NCBI GenBank assembly: GCA_030632175.1
Contig: DAOVVG010000007.1
Location: forward strand, 1-25,741
Source: Gammaproteobacteria bacterium
GTDB taxonomy: Bacteria > Pseudomonadota > Gammaproteobacteria > UBA9214
Direction of reading: 5' to 3'
DNA length: 25,741 nt
Shown here: piece by piece, positions 1-7,759 of the stretch
Layout of the letters: the number at the start of each line of letters is the position of its first letter
Numbering within the stretch: position 1 is the first letter of the stretch
The notes under the pieces: model-generated
What the model saw: only the letters and a program-made list of their open reading frames with translations
Database searches by the model: none
What the model was told of the DNA's origin: nothing
Made by a program: the position numbers and the translations under genes

Positions 1-2
1 AT

Positions 3-131
3 CTGGTGATTCACGGGGTCCTGCATTTGCTCGGCTATGAGCACAAGCAGCAGGACGCAGCAGTTCGGATGGAATCCACCGAGACCGAGTTACTGGCCGG
101 TCTTGGCTACCAGAATCCCTATGGTGGTTGA
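3..131 (+). CDS. ybeY: Endoribonuclease YbeY, C-terminal fragment
   Basis: Only the last 42 codons are present; the gene begins before the window. The frame contains HGVLHLLGYEH at about fragment residues 4-14, the zinc-binding H-x3-H-x5-H signature of YbeY (third ligand His in the usual GYDH, here GYEH). It is followed by a typical tail ending in a METEIL-like segment (MESTETELLAGLG). YbeY is a metal-dependent single-strand RNase acting in 16S rRNA 3' maturation and ribosome quality control (family knowledge). Its position directly upstream of corC and lnt matches the ybeZ-ybeY-corC-lnt order of gammaproteobacteria. An 85-bp gap separates it from corC. Confidence 0.93.
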   Translation: MVIHGVLHLLGYEHKQQDAAVRMESTETELLAGLGYQNPYGG

Positions 132-183
132 AACGACTGGCGGCTCTCCCGTAAGCTTGTGCTGAGCATGACGTTATATTACT

Positions 184-189
184 TATAAT
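184..189 (+). promoter_or_regulatory. Possible -10 element upstream of corC
   Basis: A perfect TATAAT lies 27 bp before the corC start, in a short AT-rich stretch. No good -35 at 16-18 bp is visible; the nearest match, TTGTGC at 157-162, would leave a 21-bp spacer. It could allow corC-lnt expression independent of ybeY, but it is only a sequence match. Confidence 0.3.
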
Positions 190-216
190 AAACACTCTAT
201 AACTTGCTGATTATTT

Positions 217-1101
217 ATGAATAAAGATCGACCTCCCCCCGGCCCCGCGAAGCTGTCCTGGTTCGCCAGGCTGCGAAAAAGGCTGACGCGGGCGCCTGCC
301 GATAACGAACATCTGCTGGTAATGCTGCGTGCCGTGCAACAGAACGGCCTGTTCGATGCGGATGCGCTTGCCATGATAGAAGGCGTCCTGCAGGTCGATG
401 ATATGCAGGTGCGCGATATTATGATCCCGCGCACCCAGGTGGTGATGCTGGAACGGGAAGCCAGTCAGGATGTCCTGATCCGCACAATTATTGAGTCGGG
501 GCATTCCCGCTTCCCGGTCATTGGTGACAGTCGCGACGAGGTTGTCGGTATTCTGCTGGCGAAAGACCTGTTGCTGTACGCGTTCGAACGCAGTGATAGA
601 CGGCTCAATGTGCGCGATATCCTGCGCCCGGTGGTTTTTGTCCCGGAGAGCAAGCGCCTCAATGTGCTACTGAAAGAATTTCGTTCCAGCCGTAATCACA
701 TGGCCATCGTGGTGGATGAATACGGTGGTGTTGCCGGCATGGTGACGATTGAAGATGTGCTTGAACAGATTGTTGGTGAAATTGAAGACGAGCACGATGT
801 TGAAGAAGAAGACACTATTCGCAAGCATAGCGAAATGCATTACACCATCAAGGCGTTGACACCCGTCGAGGACTTCAACGAATACTTCGGTCTCGCGCTT
901 TCCGACGACGAGTTCGATACCCTCGGTGGCCTGGTGGTACATGAGATCGGCCATCTGCCCAAGCGGGGTGAGCGGGTTGTTATCGGCAACCTGTTGTTCA
1001 AGGTGCTGCGTGCTGACAGTCGTCGTATACACATGTTGCAGCTGACGCTGTTACCAAGACCGGTTGAAGCCCGGAGTGACCAGAAAGATAACGTCTTGTG
1101 A
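217..1101 (+). CDS. corC: CorC/YbeX family CBS-domain transporter-associated protein
   Basis: A 294-residue soluble protein of the CorC/YbeX family. Two CBS domains are recognisable (roughly residues 65-125, starting at MIPRTQVVMLE, and 130-190, ending in DEYGGVAGMVTIEDVLEQIVG). A CorC_HlyC/transporter-associated domain follows (about 205-285, with DEFDTLGGLV). CBS pairs bind adenine nucleotides. YbeX has been linked to magnesium/cobalt efflux and to ribosome metabolism, so its exact role is uncertain. There is no membrane segment, as is normal for this short form. It follows ybeY and its stop overlaps the lnt GTG start by 4 bases (GTGA), implying translational coupling. The length and start fit the family. 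Confidence 0.95.
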   Translation: MNKDRPPPGPAKLSWFARLRKRLTRAPADNEHLLVMLRAVQQNGLFDADALAMIEGVLQVDDMQVRDIMIPRTQVVMLEREASQDVLIRTIIESGHSRFPVIGDSRDEVVGILLAKDLLLYAFERSDRRLNVRDILRPVVFVPESKRLNVLLKEFRSSRNHMAIVVDEYGGVAGMVTIEDVLEQIVGEIEDEHDVEEEDTIRKHSEMHYTIKALTPVEDFNEYFGLALSDDEFDTLGGLVVHEIGHLPKRGERVVIGNLLFKVLRADSRRIHMLQLTLLPRPVEARSDQKDNVL

Positions 1102-2618
1102 GCAGCAAGGCTGGTCGTTACAGCGCACTGCTGATGTTGTTTGCCGGCGCGACCGGTGTCACTGCATTTGCACCTTTTGGATGGTTTCCTGTTGCTGCGT
1201 TGTCGCTGGCGTTGTTGTTTGATCAATGGCTGCGTGATTCACCGCGAACAGCCTTCCGGCACGGCCTGTTGTTTGGCGCAGGTTTTTTTGGCGTGGGTAT
1301 TTCCTGGGTATTTATCAGTATCAAGGTATATGGTCATGTTGCTGCGCCGGTCGCAATTCTCATCACACTGGGGCTCATCGCCTTCCTGAGTCTGTATCCG
1401 GCCTTGCTGGGTTATTTCCTGGTGCGGGCCTTCCGTACGTTTACACCGGCAGCACTGCTGGTGGCAATGCCATCCGGCTGGGTGGTCGCCGAGTGGTTGC
1501 GGGGCTGGGTATTCAGCGGCTTTCCCTGGTTGACTGTCGGTACCAGCCAGATTGATGGTCCATTGGGTGGTTATGCGCCGGTGCTGGGTGTGTTTGGCAC
1601 CAGTCTGACGGTGGCATTGTCGGCTGCCTTGCTGGTGGCCGTCTTCAGGGGCTGGTACCGCTTGCCCGGACTGGTGTTGCTGCTGTTGCTCTGGGGCGGT
1701 GGTCAGCTGCTCGGCAACATACAGTGGACGGAACCGCGCGGTGATGCATTACAGGTGGCGCTGGTGCAGGGCAATATCAGCCAGGATGACAAGTGGGCTC
1801 CCGAGAACCTGTTGAGTACCTTTACCCGCTACTCGGAACTGACCTTTGATGAAGCTGACGTCGACCTGGTCGTGTGGCCGGAAACTGCCATACCGGCATT
1901 CCATGATCAGGTAGAGGATAGCTTTATTGCTTACCTTGAAACCGAACTGGAAAAAACCGGCATATCGCTGTTGACCGGTATTCCGGTGCTGGAAAGGGAG
2001 AACTGGGAATATTACAACGCAGTGATGTCACTGGGAGGCGAACAGGCGTTCTACTACAAGCAGCACCTGGTCCCCTATGGCGAGTACCTGCCGTTGCGCT
2101 GGCTGATTGGCAATACCCTCGATGCACTGGCTGTACCGAATGCCGATTTCTCCAGCGGTGGTCCTTCCCAGACCCTGTTGCAGGCAGCAGGGTATCCGGT
2201 GTCCAGCTCTATCTGCTATGAGGTTGTCTTCGGCGAACAGATTATCAGGGACCTGCCAGAGGCTGCCATGCTGGTGAATATCAGTAACGATGCGTGGTTT
2301 GGTGATTCACTGGCCCCGCATCAGCATCTGGAAATGGCGCGCCTGCGTGCGAAGGAAACCGGGCGCCCCATGCTGCGTGCGACCAATACCGGTATTTCAG
2401 CGGTTATTGATCATGAAGGTCGCATCGTCGAGCAAAGCCCGCAATTCGAGATTGCCGTGATCAGGGCTGCCGTGGTGCCGATGCAGGGTGCCACGCCGTA
2501 CGTGTTGCTGGGTAATACTCCGATCGTGGTATTCATTATTGCCTGCCTGCTGTTGTGCTGGCTGGTTTGTCGCAGAAAACAAGGCGATCGCGGACAAGGT
2601 TCGCTCCTGCACAAATAG
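1098..2618 (+). CDS. lnt: Apolipoprotein N-acyltransferase Lnt
   Basis: Inner-membrane enzyme that transfers an acyl chain from phospholipid to the N-terminal cysteine of apolipoproteins, the last step of lipoprotein maturation. The 506-residue protein has several N-terminal membrane segments (about residues 8-210), a periplasmic nitrilase-type domain (about 220-470) and a C-terminal membrane helix (about 477-497). The catalytic triad is visible as E262 (WPETAIP), K321 (YYKQHLVPYGEY) and C373 (SSICYE). The start is GTG, overlapping the corC stop. The last residues after the final helix (about GDRGQGSLLHK) and the stop codon lie inside a REP-like repeat, so the original C-terminus may have been replaced or extended by repeat DNA. 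Function should be unaffected, since this tail follows the last helix. Confidence 0.97.
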   Translation: MSSKAGRYSALLMLFAGATGVTAFAPFGWFPVAALSLALLFDQWLRDSPRTAFRHGLLFGAGFFGVGISWVFISIKVYGHVAAPVAILITLGLIAFLSLYPALLGYFLVRAFRTFTPAALLVAMPSGWVVAEWLRGWVFSGFPWLTVGTSQIDGPLGGYAPVLGVFGTSLTVALSAALLVAVFRGWYRLPGLVLLLLLWGGGQLLGNIQWTEPRGDALQVALVQGNISQDDKWAPENLLSTFTRYSELTFDEADVDLVVWPETAIPAFHDQVEDSFIAYLETELEKTGISLLTGIPVLERENWEYYNAVMSLGGEQAFYYKQHLVPYGEYLPLRWLIGNTLDALAVPNADFSSGGPSQTLLQAAGYPVSSSICYEVVFGEQIIRDLPEAAMLVNISNDAWFGDSLAPHQHLEMARLRAKETGRPMLRATNTGISAVIDHEGRIVEQSPQFEIAVIRAAVVPMQGATPYVLLGNTPIVVFIIACLLLCWLVCRRKQGDRGQGSLLHK

Positions 2619-2773
2619 ATACACCTGTATTAACGGTTTTCGCGCATGCAATGTGCTCCTGCAACGCGACGTGCACCTGTAGGAGCGGACCTTGTCCGCG
2701 ATTTCGGTGCCTGGGAAAATCGCGCACGCGATGCGCTCCTACATCAATAGATACACCTGAATGGGCTCCTACA
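2585..2773. repeat. Cluster of REP-like palindromic repeats between convergent genes
   Basis: At least four copies of GCTCCT(A/G)CA on the plus strand (2603, 2655, 2735, 2765) and one inverted copy, TGTAGGAGC (2678-2686). Direct repeats of 25 bp (2603-2627 and 2735-2759) share AATAGATACACCTG exactly and differ at three positions upstream. Short stem-loops are visible: GCGGAC-AAG-GTTCGC (2590-2604), GCGGAC-CTT-GTCCGC (2685-2699) and ATCGCG-CA-CGCGAT (2719-2732). This resembles the bacterial REP/BIME class. The cluster holds the stop codons of both lnt and the DUF1451 gene, so it may act as a bidirectional 3' end. Confidence 0.8.
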
Positions 2774-3302
2774 ATTCGTCCTTCACGGTTTTGCGATGAA
2801 ACACTGTGTGCCCGCAGTTGGGGCAATTCGGTATATGCCCGGTGGCATGAAAACGCATGATTGCCTCGCAGCTGTCGCAAACCAGTGTGCCGGGGCCGGT
2901 TACTTCGCCGGCATTCCATGCCGGACCTTCCTCGATATCATGTTCAAACTGCTGCAATTCCAGGCGTGTGTGATCGGCAACCCTGGACAGGATGGATAGC
3001 AGATGTGCTTCGACCTGGTGAATATCAAAGCGTAACCAGTCGCCCAGTTCATGGCCGGTTTCGGCGAGGTGCTTGCCGGCGTCCTGCAGGTCGCGTTGTA
3101 GATAGTAGGCGATCTTCTCTGACTCTTCCCGGGTCAGTTCTTCCAGTTCCACGGCTGTGTCACGGGCATTATGGATAAAGCGCTGCAGCACCGGCAGCGT
3201 GCCTTCCTCGGCTTCTTCAATGGCTGTCTTGACCCGCATCATCATGTCGTCATAGGCGGTCAGCAGTTTTTCGCGGGTGGATTTGTCGTCTTTATCAGTC
3301 AT
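2769..3302 (-). CDS. DUF1451 zinc-ribbon protein (YbeL-like)
   Basis: A 177-residue protein with a long charged, probably helical N-terminal part (residues 1-125, rich in Glu, Asp and Lys, coiled-coil-like) and a C-terminal zinc ribbon with C142-x2-C145 and C160-x2-C163 (CDSC and CPNC). This architecture and its position opposite leuS match the E. coli YbeL / DUF1451 family, whose biochemical role is not established. The stop codon lies in the REP-like cluster shared with lnt. Upstream on the minus strand are an A/T-rich segment containing TATACC and then the 58-bp tandem repeats. It is transcribed divergently from leuS. Confidence 0.88.
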   Translation of the reverse strand: MTDKDDKSTREKLLTAYDDMMMRVKTAIEEAEEGTLPVLQRFIHNARDTAVELEELTREESEKIAYYLQRDLQDAGKHLAETGHELGDWLRFDIHQVEAHLLSILSRVADHTRLELQQFEHDIEEGPAWNAGEVTGPGTLVCDSCEAIMRFHATGHIPNCPNCGHTVFHRKTVKDEL

Positions 3303-3354
3303 GTTCTGTGGTTTCCATATGGGTATATTTAGTAGTCTACATCCATATCTCTTC

Positions 3355-3555
3355 GACGGGTACGCTGCACTTTACCCATCCTGTAGATCAAAATAAAACA
3401 TCCTTTCGCCCTGACGGGTACGCTGCGCTTTACCCATTCTACAAATCAAAATAAAACATCCTTTCGTCCTGACGGGTACGCTGCGCTTTATTCATCCTGC
3501 AGATCAAAATAAATATCCTGCGGCCGTAGGATGGGTAAAGCGCAGCGTACCCGTC
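3355..3555. repeat. 58-bp tandem repeat (three copies) with one inverted copy
   Basis: Three units begin with GACGGGTACGCTGC at 3355, 3413 and 3471, exactly 58 bp apart. Each has a G/C-rich core (about 30 bp, ending CATCCTGT or similar) followed by an ATCAAAATAAA(ACATCC) linker. The third unit is shortened. An inverted copy of the core at 3526-3555 matches the third core (3471-3500) at 27 of 30 positions and could form a long hairpin with a 25-nt loop. The array lies between the divergent DUF1451 and leuS genes. Cores of this type are widely dispersed in some proteobacterial genomes (general knowledge); no coding potential is seen. Confidence 0.9.
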
Positions 3556-3565
3556 AATCCGGCTT

Positions 3566-3571
3566 TATAAT
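3566..3571 (+). promoter_or_regulatory. Possible -10 element of the leuS operon
   Basis: A perfect TATAAT directly follows the inverted repeat copy, 129 bp before the leuS start. No convincing -35 is present; the -35 position would fall inside the repeat (about 3543-3548). The leader between 3572 and 3700 contains G-rich runs (around 3611-3621 and 3643-3648) but no regulatory RNA that I recognise. Confidence 0.35.
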
Positions 3572-3700
3572 CAATTCATAACAATAGCTTATGGTTTTTT
3601 GTCCGGGTGTCAGGGGGAGGGGCTCCAAAAAACGCGTGTTGTGGGGGGTATGACGGCTAAGGTATTCTTCCGCCTTCAATTTTATGATCGCAGCGGAACA

Positions 3701-6154
3701 ATGGACGAAATTTATACACCTGACAGTATCGAGGCCGGGGCGCAGCAGTTCTGGGACCAGCAGCAGACCTTCCGGGCGACCGAGGACCCGGAGCGGGAGA
3801 AGTACTACTGCCTGTCCATGTTTCCCTATCCCAGCGGGCGTCTGCACATGGGGCATGTGCGCAATTACACCATTGGTGATGTCATCAGCCGTTACCAGCG
3901 CATGCAGGGCAAGAACGTGCTGCAGCCGATGGGTTGGGATGCCTTCGGGTTGCCGGCGGAGAATGCCGCCATTCAGCACAAGGTGCCACCGGCACAGTGG
4001 ACGCATGAAAATATTGATTACATGCGCAACCAGCTCAAGCGGTTGGGTTTTGGTTATGACTGGGAGCGTGAAATCGCCACCTGCGATCCGGAGTATTACC
4101 GCTGGGAGCAATGGTTTTTTACCCGCCTGTTCAGGAAGGGCGTTGTCTACAAAAAAACCGCCGTGGTCAACTGGGACCCGGTTGATAACACGGTGCTTGC
4201 CAATGAACAGGTGATTGATGGCCGTGGCTGGCGCTCCGGTGCGCTGGTGGAACGCCGTGAAATCCCGCAATGGTTTTTGAAGATCACCGACTATGCGGAA
4301 CAGTTGCTGGATGATCTTGACCAGTTGTCCGGCTGGCCGGAGCAGGTGCGTGCCATGCAGCGTAACTGGATTGGTCGCTCGGAAGGCATCGAGATGCAAT
4401 TCGGTATTGCCGGTCGTGAAGACACGCTGCTGATTTACACCACGCGCCCGGATACACTCATGGGTGTGACTTACGTGGCGGTTGCACCGGAACATCCGCT
4501 GGCTGTCGAGGCGGCTGCCGGTAACCCGGTGTTGCAGGCGTTTATCGAAGAGTGCCGCAATACGCGGGTGGCGGAAGCGGATCTGGCGACCCAGGAAAAG
4601 AAGGGTGTGGATACCGGCCTGAAGGCAGTGCATCCGGTCACCGGGGAACAGGTGCCTGTCTGGGCGGCCAATTTTGTCCTGATGGAATACGGTTCCGGTG
4701 CAGTGATGTCGGTACCGGCGCACGACCAGCGTGATTTTGAGTTTGCACAGGCAAACGGGCTTGCGATCAGGCAGGTGGTTTATCCGATTGGTGACGAACA
4801 GGCGGTTGACCTTGCCGCTTGCGCGTTTGTTGATAAGGGCGAGTTACGGGATTCCGGCGAATTCAATGGCTTGAGTTCAGCGCAGGCTTTCGAGGCAATC
4901 GGCGACTGGCTGGAACAGGCAGGCAAGGGCTCGCGCCAGGTAAATTACCGTTTGCGTGACTGGGGTGTGTCACGACAGCGTTACTGGGGTTGTCCGATAC
5001 CGGTGATTAACTGTCCCGCCTGTGGTGCAGTGCCGGTACCCGAGGCAGAACTGCCGGTTGTGTTGCCGACGGATGTCACCGTTGACGCGACCGGCTCACC
5101 GCTGAAGCAGATGGCTGACTTTATTAACACCAGCTGTCCTGACTGTGGTGGCAGTGCCGAGCGTGAAACCGACACCTTTGATACGTTTTTTGAGTCTTCC
5201 TGGTATTTTGCGCGTTATGCCTGCGCCGACAAGGACGACGGCATGCTGGATGAGCGTGCCAATTACTGGCTGCCGGTCGACCAGTATGTCGGCGGTATCG
5301 AGCATGCCGTGCTGCACCTGCTGTATGCGCGTTTCTTCAACAAGCTGATGCGTGATGAGGGTCTGCTGGTTTCCGATGAACCGTTTACCTGTCTGCTGAC
5401 GCAGGGCATGGTGCTGAAAGACGGCACCAAGATGTCGAAATCGAAGGGCAACACAGTCGATCCGCAGGGGCTGATTGATCGTTACGGTGCAGACACGGTG
5501 CGCCTGTTTACCATGTTTGCCGCACCGCCTGACCAGTCACTGGAGTGGGCGGATTCCGGCGTGGAGGGTGCGCATCGCTTTCTCAAACGCTTATGGAAGC
5601 TGGCGTACGGGCATATCAACGGCGGACCCGCAGAGACATTAGAGAAGGACAGCCTGAATGAGGCGCAAAAAGCATTGCGCCAGAGTGTGCATGCCACCCT
5701 GGCCAAGGTCAGTGATGACATCGGGCGTCGCTATACCTTTAATACTGCCATTGCCGCCAACATGGAACTGCTCAACGAGCTGAGTCGCTTTGAGGACAGT
5801 TCCGGGCAGGGGCGGGCCGTGATGCAGGAAGCGCTTGAGGCCGTGGTGTTGATGTTGTCACCGATAGTGCCGCACGTTACGCATACCTTGTGGACCGCAC
5901 TGGGACAGGAGCAGGCAGTCATCGAAAGTCGCTGGCCGGAAGTGGATGAAACAGCACTGGTGCAGGAGTCCATGCAGCTGGTCGTTCAGGTGAACGGCAA
6001 GGTGCGCGGCAGGATCAGCGTTGCGGCCGATGCGCAGAAGGAAGAGATCGAGGCGGCTGCCAGTCGCGAAGAGAATGTGCTTAAGTTCATTGCCGGTCAG
6101 CCGGTGCGCAAAATCATTATTGTCCCCGGCAAACTCGTGAATGTGGTGATCTAG
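3701..6154 (+). CDS. leuS: Leucyl-tRNA synthetase
   Basis: Charges tRNA-Leu with leucine using ATP. The 817-residue class I synthetase shows the HIGH signature as HMGH at residues 49-52, the KMSKS loop at 577-581, a CP1 editing domain between them (with TTRPDTLMG and the GSGAVMSVPAHDQRDFEFA segment), paired CPxCG motifs, and a C-terminal anticodon/tRNA-binding part ending in VNGKVRGRI and a VPGKLVNVVI tail. The ATG at 3701 aligns with the N-terminus of E. coli LeuRS (M-x-E-x-Y-x-P). The frame is open upstream (ATG at 3650, TTG at 3599), but those extensions do not look like the family. No strong Shine-Dalgarno is seen at 3701. The stop TAG shares its last base with the lptE GTG start. Confidence 0.97.
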   Translation: MDEIYTPDSIEAGAQQFWDQQQTFRATEDPEREKYYCLSMFPYPSGRLHMGHVRNYTIGDVISRYQRMQGKNVLQPMGWDAFGLPAENAAIQHKVPPAQWTHENIDYMRNQLKRLGFGYDWEREIATCDPEYYRWEQWFFTRLFRKGVVYKKTAVVNWDPVDNTVLANEQVIDGRGWRSGALVERREIPQWFLKITDYAEQLLDDLDQLSGWPEQVRAMQRNWIGRSEGIEMQFGIAGREDTLLIYTTRPDTLMGVTYVAVAPEHPLAVEAAAGNPVLQAFIEECRNTRVAEADLATQEKKGVDTGLKAVHPVTGEQVPVWAANFVLMEYGSGAVMSVPAHDQRDFEFAQANGLAIRQVVYPIGDEQAVDLAACAFVDKGELRDSGEFNGLSSAQAFEAIGDWLEQAGKGSRQVNYRLRDWGVSRQRYWGCPIPVINCPACGAVPVPEAELPVVLPTDVTVDATGSPLKQMADFINTSCPDCGGSAERETDTFDTFFESSWYFARYACADKDDGMLDERANYWLPVDQYVGGIEHAVLHLLYARFFNKLMRDEGLLVSDEPFTCLLTQGMVLKDGTKMSKSKGNTVDPQGLIDRYGADTVRLFTMFAAPPDQSLEWADSGVEGAHRFLKRLWKLAYGHINGGPAETLEKDSLNEAQKALRQSVHATLAKVSDDIGRRYTFNTAIAANMELLNELSRFEDSSGQGRAVMQEALEAVVLMLSPIVPHVTHTLWTALGQEQAVIESRWPEVDETALVQESMQLVVQVNGKVRGRISVAADAQKEEIEAAASREENVLKFIAGQPVRKIIIVPGKLVNVVI

Positions 6155-6711
6155 TGAATAGCCTTATGGCCGGAAACAAGACATCGTACATAATTGTGAC
6201 CCGCCGACAGGTATTCTGCCTGCTGGCGGCGTTCGTCGCAGCGACCCTGTCAGGTTGCGGCTTTCATTTGCGCGGCAGTGAGGCCTTGCCGGCAGAGATG
6301 TCGGTGACCTATATACAAAGCGGTAAACCCTTCAGCACGCTGGTGGATGATTTTGCCGAGGCCTTGCGGGCCCGCGGTGCGAAGGTTACGGAAACAATCG
6401 AGGATGCCACGGCAGTATTGCGTATCCAGGAAAATGACAGGGAACGGGATGTGTTATCTGTTAACACCTCGGGAAAGGTGCTGGAATACGAACTCAGGCA
6501 GACCATCCGGTTTGCCGTAGCGACAGCAGAAAACCTGCCGCTGGTGGAATCACAAACCGTCACCATGAGTCGCGCCTATCTGTACAAGAGTACCGACGTG
6601 CTCGGCAGTGAGCGCGAGAAGGAAGCGGTGCGCAGCACCCTGCAAAAGAACCTGGTGAACATGGCCATGTTGAGGATTGCGGCAGCGGCTCGCCAGGGCA
6701 CCCGGCACTGA
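6154..6711 (+). CDS. lptE: LPS-assembly lipoprotein LptE
   Basis: Outer-membrane lipoprotein that plugs the LptD barrel and helps insert lipopolysaccharide into the outer leaflet. The 185-residue product has a lipoprotein signal with a hydrophobic run (FCLLAAFVAATLSG) and lipobox LSGC, giving lipid-modified C35, followed by GFHLRG, the conserved start of mature LptE. Its place immediately after leuS and before holA is the standard gammaproteobacterial order. The start is taken as the GTG overlapping the leuS stop; ATG at 6166 is an alternative that would shorten the signal by four residues. The stop abuts the holA ATG with no gap, indicating coupled translation. Confidence 0.93.
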   Translation: MNSLMAGNKTSYIIVTRRQVFCLLAAFVAATLSGCGFHLRGSEALPAEMSVTYIQSGKPFSTLVDDFAEALRARGAKVTETIEDATAVLRIQENDRERDVLSVNTSGKVLEYELRQTIRFAVATAENLPLVESQTVTMSRAYLYKSTDVLGSEREKEAVRSTLQKNLVNMAMLRIAAAARQGTRH

Positions 6712-7755
6712 ATGCAGTTAAACCCGGAAAAGCTCGATGCCCACCTCGCCACACAGCTGGCACCTGTCTATTTTATCAGTGGCGATGAGCCGCTGCGGGT
6801 TATGGAAGCAGCGGATGCGGTGCGTGCCGCGGCGCGTGCCCGGGGTTACGACGAACGCGAGGTGCTGACGCTGCAAACCGGTTTCGACTGGGACAGCCTG
6901 CTGGCGGGGGCGGGTAACCTGTCGCTGTTCTCGCAGCGCCGGATAATCGAATTGCGTATGCCGACCGGCAAACCGGGCGATGCCGGCAGCAAGGCCCTGC
7001 GCGCCTATACCGAACAACTTCCCGAGGATACCGTGCTGCTGATTACGGCCGGCAAACTGGAGACGGCTGCACGCAAGAGCAAATGGGTGCAGGCGCTCGA
7101 CAAGGCGGGTGTGGTTGTCTTCGTCTGGCCGTTGAACGCCGGTGAATTTACCGCCTGGGTGCAACAGCGCATGCGACAGCATGGACTTAAACCCACGGCC
7201 GAGGCCGTCACGCTGCTGGCAGACCGGGTGGAAGGCAACCTGCTGGCCTGTATGCAGGAGATTGACAAGCTGGCGCTGCTGCAGGACGACGGGGTGGTCG
7301 ATGCTGACGCCATCATGTCGCTGGTGGGTGATAATGCCCGTTATGACGTGTATGGCCTGGTAGACGCGGCCTTGTCCGGTGATGGCACACGCGCTGTGCG
7401 GATTTTGCAGGGTTTGTGTGCCGAAGGTGTGGCGCCGCAGATCGTGGTATGGGCGCTGGCGCGTGAAATACGCCAGCTGGCTGCGATGGCGGCGCTGGTC
7501 GAGAGCGGCCAGTCCATACAGAAAGTATTGGGCCAGTATCATGTCTGGGCTGCACGCAAGACACTCGTGGGCGGTGCCCTGAAGCGACTGCCGGTAATGA
7601 CCTGCAATAGCATGTTGCAGCAATGTGCGCTGGTCGACCGTGTCAGCAAGGGGCAGGCGGGGGGCAAGGTATGGGATGAACTGTTACAATTAACCCTGCA
7701 GCTGGCCGGTACACCGGTTTTACCGGCAGTGGAACAGGTGGGACAGTTTTCCTGA
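6712..7755 (+). CDS. holA: DNA polymerase III delta subunit
   Basis: Clamp-loader subunit that opens the beta sliding clamp. The 347-residue protein begins with the family-typical VYFISGDEPLRVMEAADAV segment. It continues through the degenerate AAA+-like fold (GDEPLL-type motif, then LLITAGKLE in place of a Walker B strand) and ends in the helical collar domain (AREIRQLAAM, then VWDELLQLTLQLAG). Length is close to the E. coli protein (343). It starts directly at the lptE stop, consistent with the leuS-lptE-holA operon. Confidence 0.95.
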   Translation: MQLNPEKLDAHLATQLAPVYFISGDEPLRVMEAADAVRAAARARGYDEREVLTLQTGFDWDSLLAGAGNLSLFSQRRIIELRMPTGKPGDAGSKALRAYTEQLPEDTVLLITAGKLETAARKSKWVQALDKAGVVVFVWPLNAGEFTAWVQQRMRQHGLKPTAEAVTLLADRVEGNLLACMQEIDKLALLQDDGVVDADAIMSLVGDNARYDVYGLVDAALSGDGTRAVRILQGLCAEGVAPQIVVWALAREIRQLAAMAALVESGQSIQKVLGQYHVWAARKTLVGGALKRLPVMTCNSMLQQCALVDRVSKGQAGGKVWDELLQLTLQLAGTPVLPAVEQVGQFS

Positions 7756-7759
7756 AGAC

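Noticed and set aside
3355..3520. CRISPR array
   Set aside because: The 58-bp units are near-identical throughout, including the linker; there are no unique spacers and no cas genes.
3599..3700. N-terminal extension of LeuRS from TTG 3599 or ATG 3650
   Set aside because: The added residues do not resemble LeuRS; the ATG at 3701 aligns with the E. coli start. The G-run before 3650 is too close to that ATG to be a good ribosome site.
3554..4723. Long open frame on the minus strand opposite leuS (389 codons)
   Set aside because: It lies antisense to a fully conserved leuS, has Arg/His/Pro-rich low-quality composition and no family motifs; it is a codon-bias shadow.
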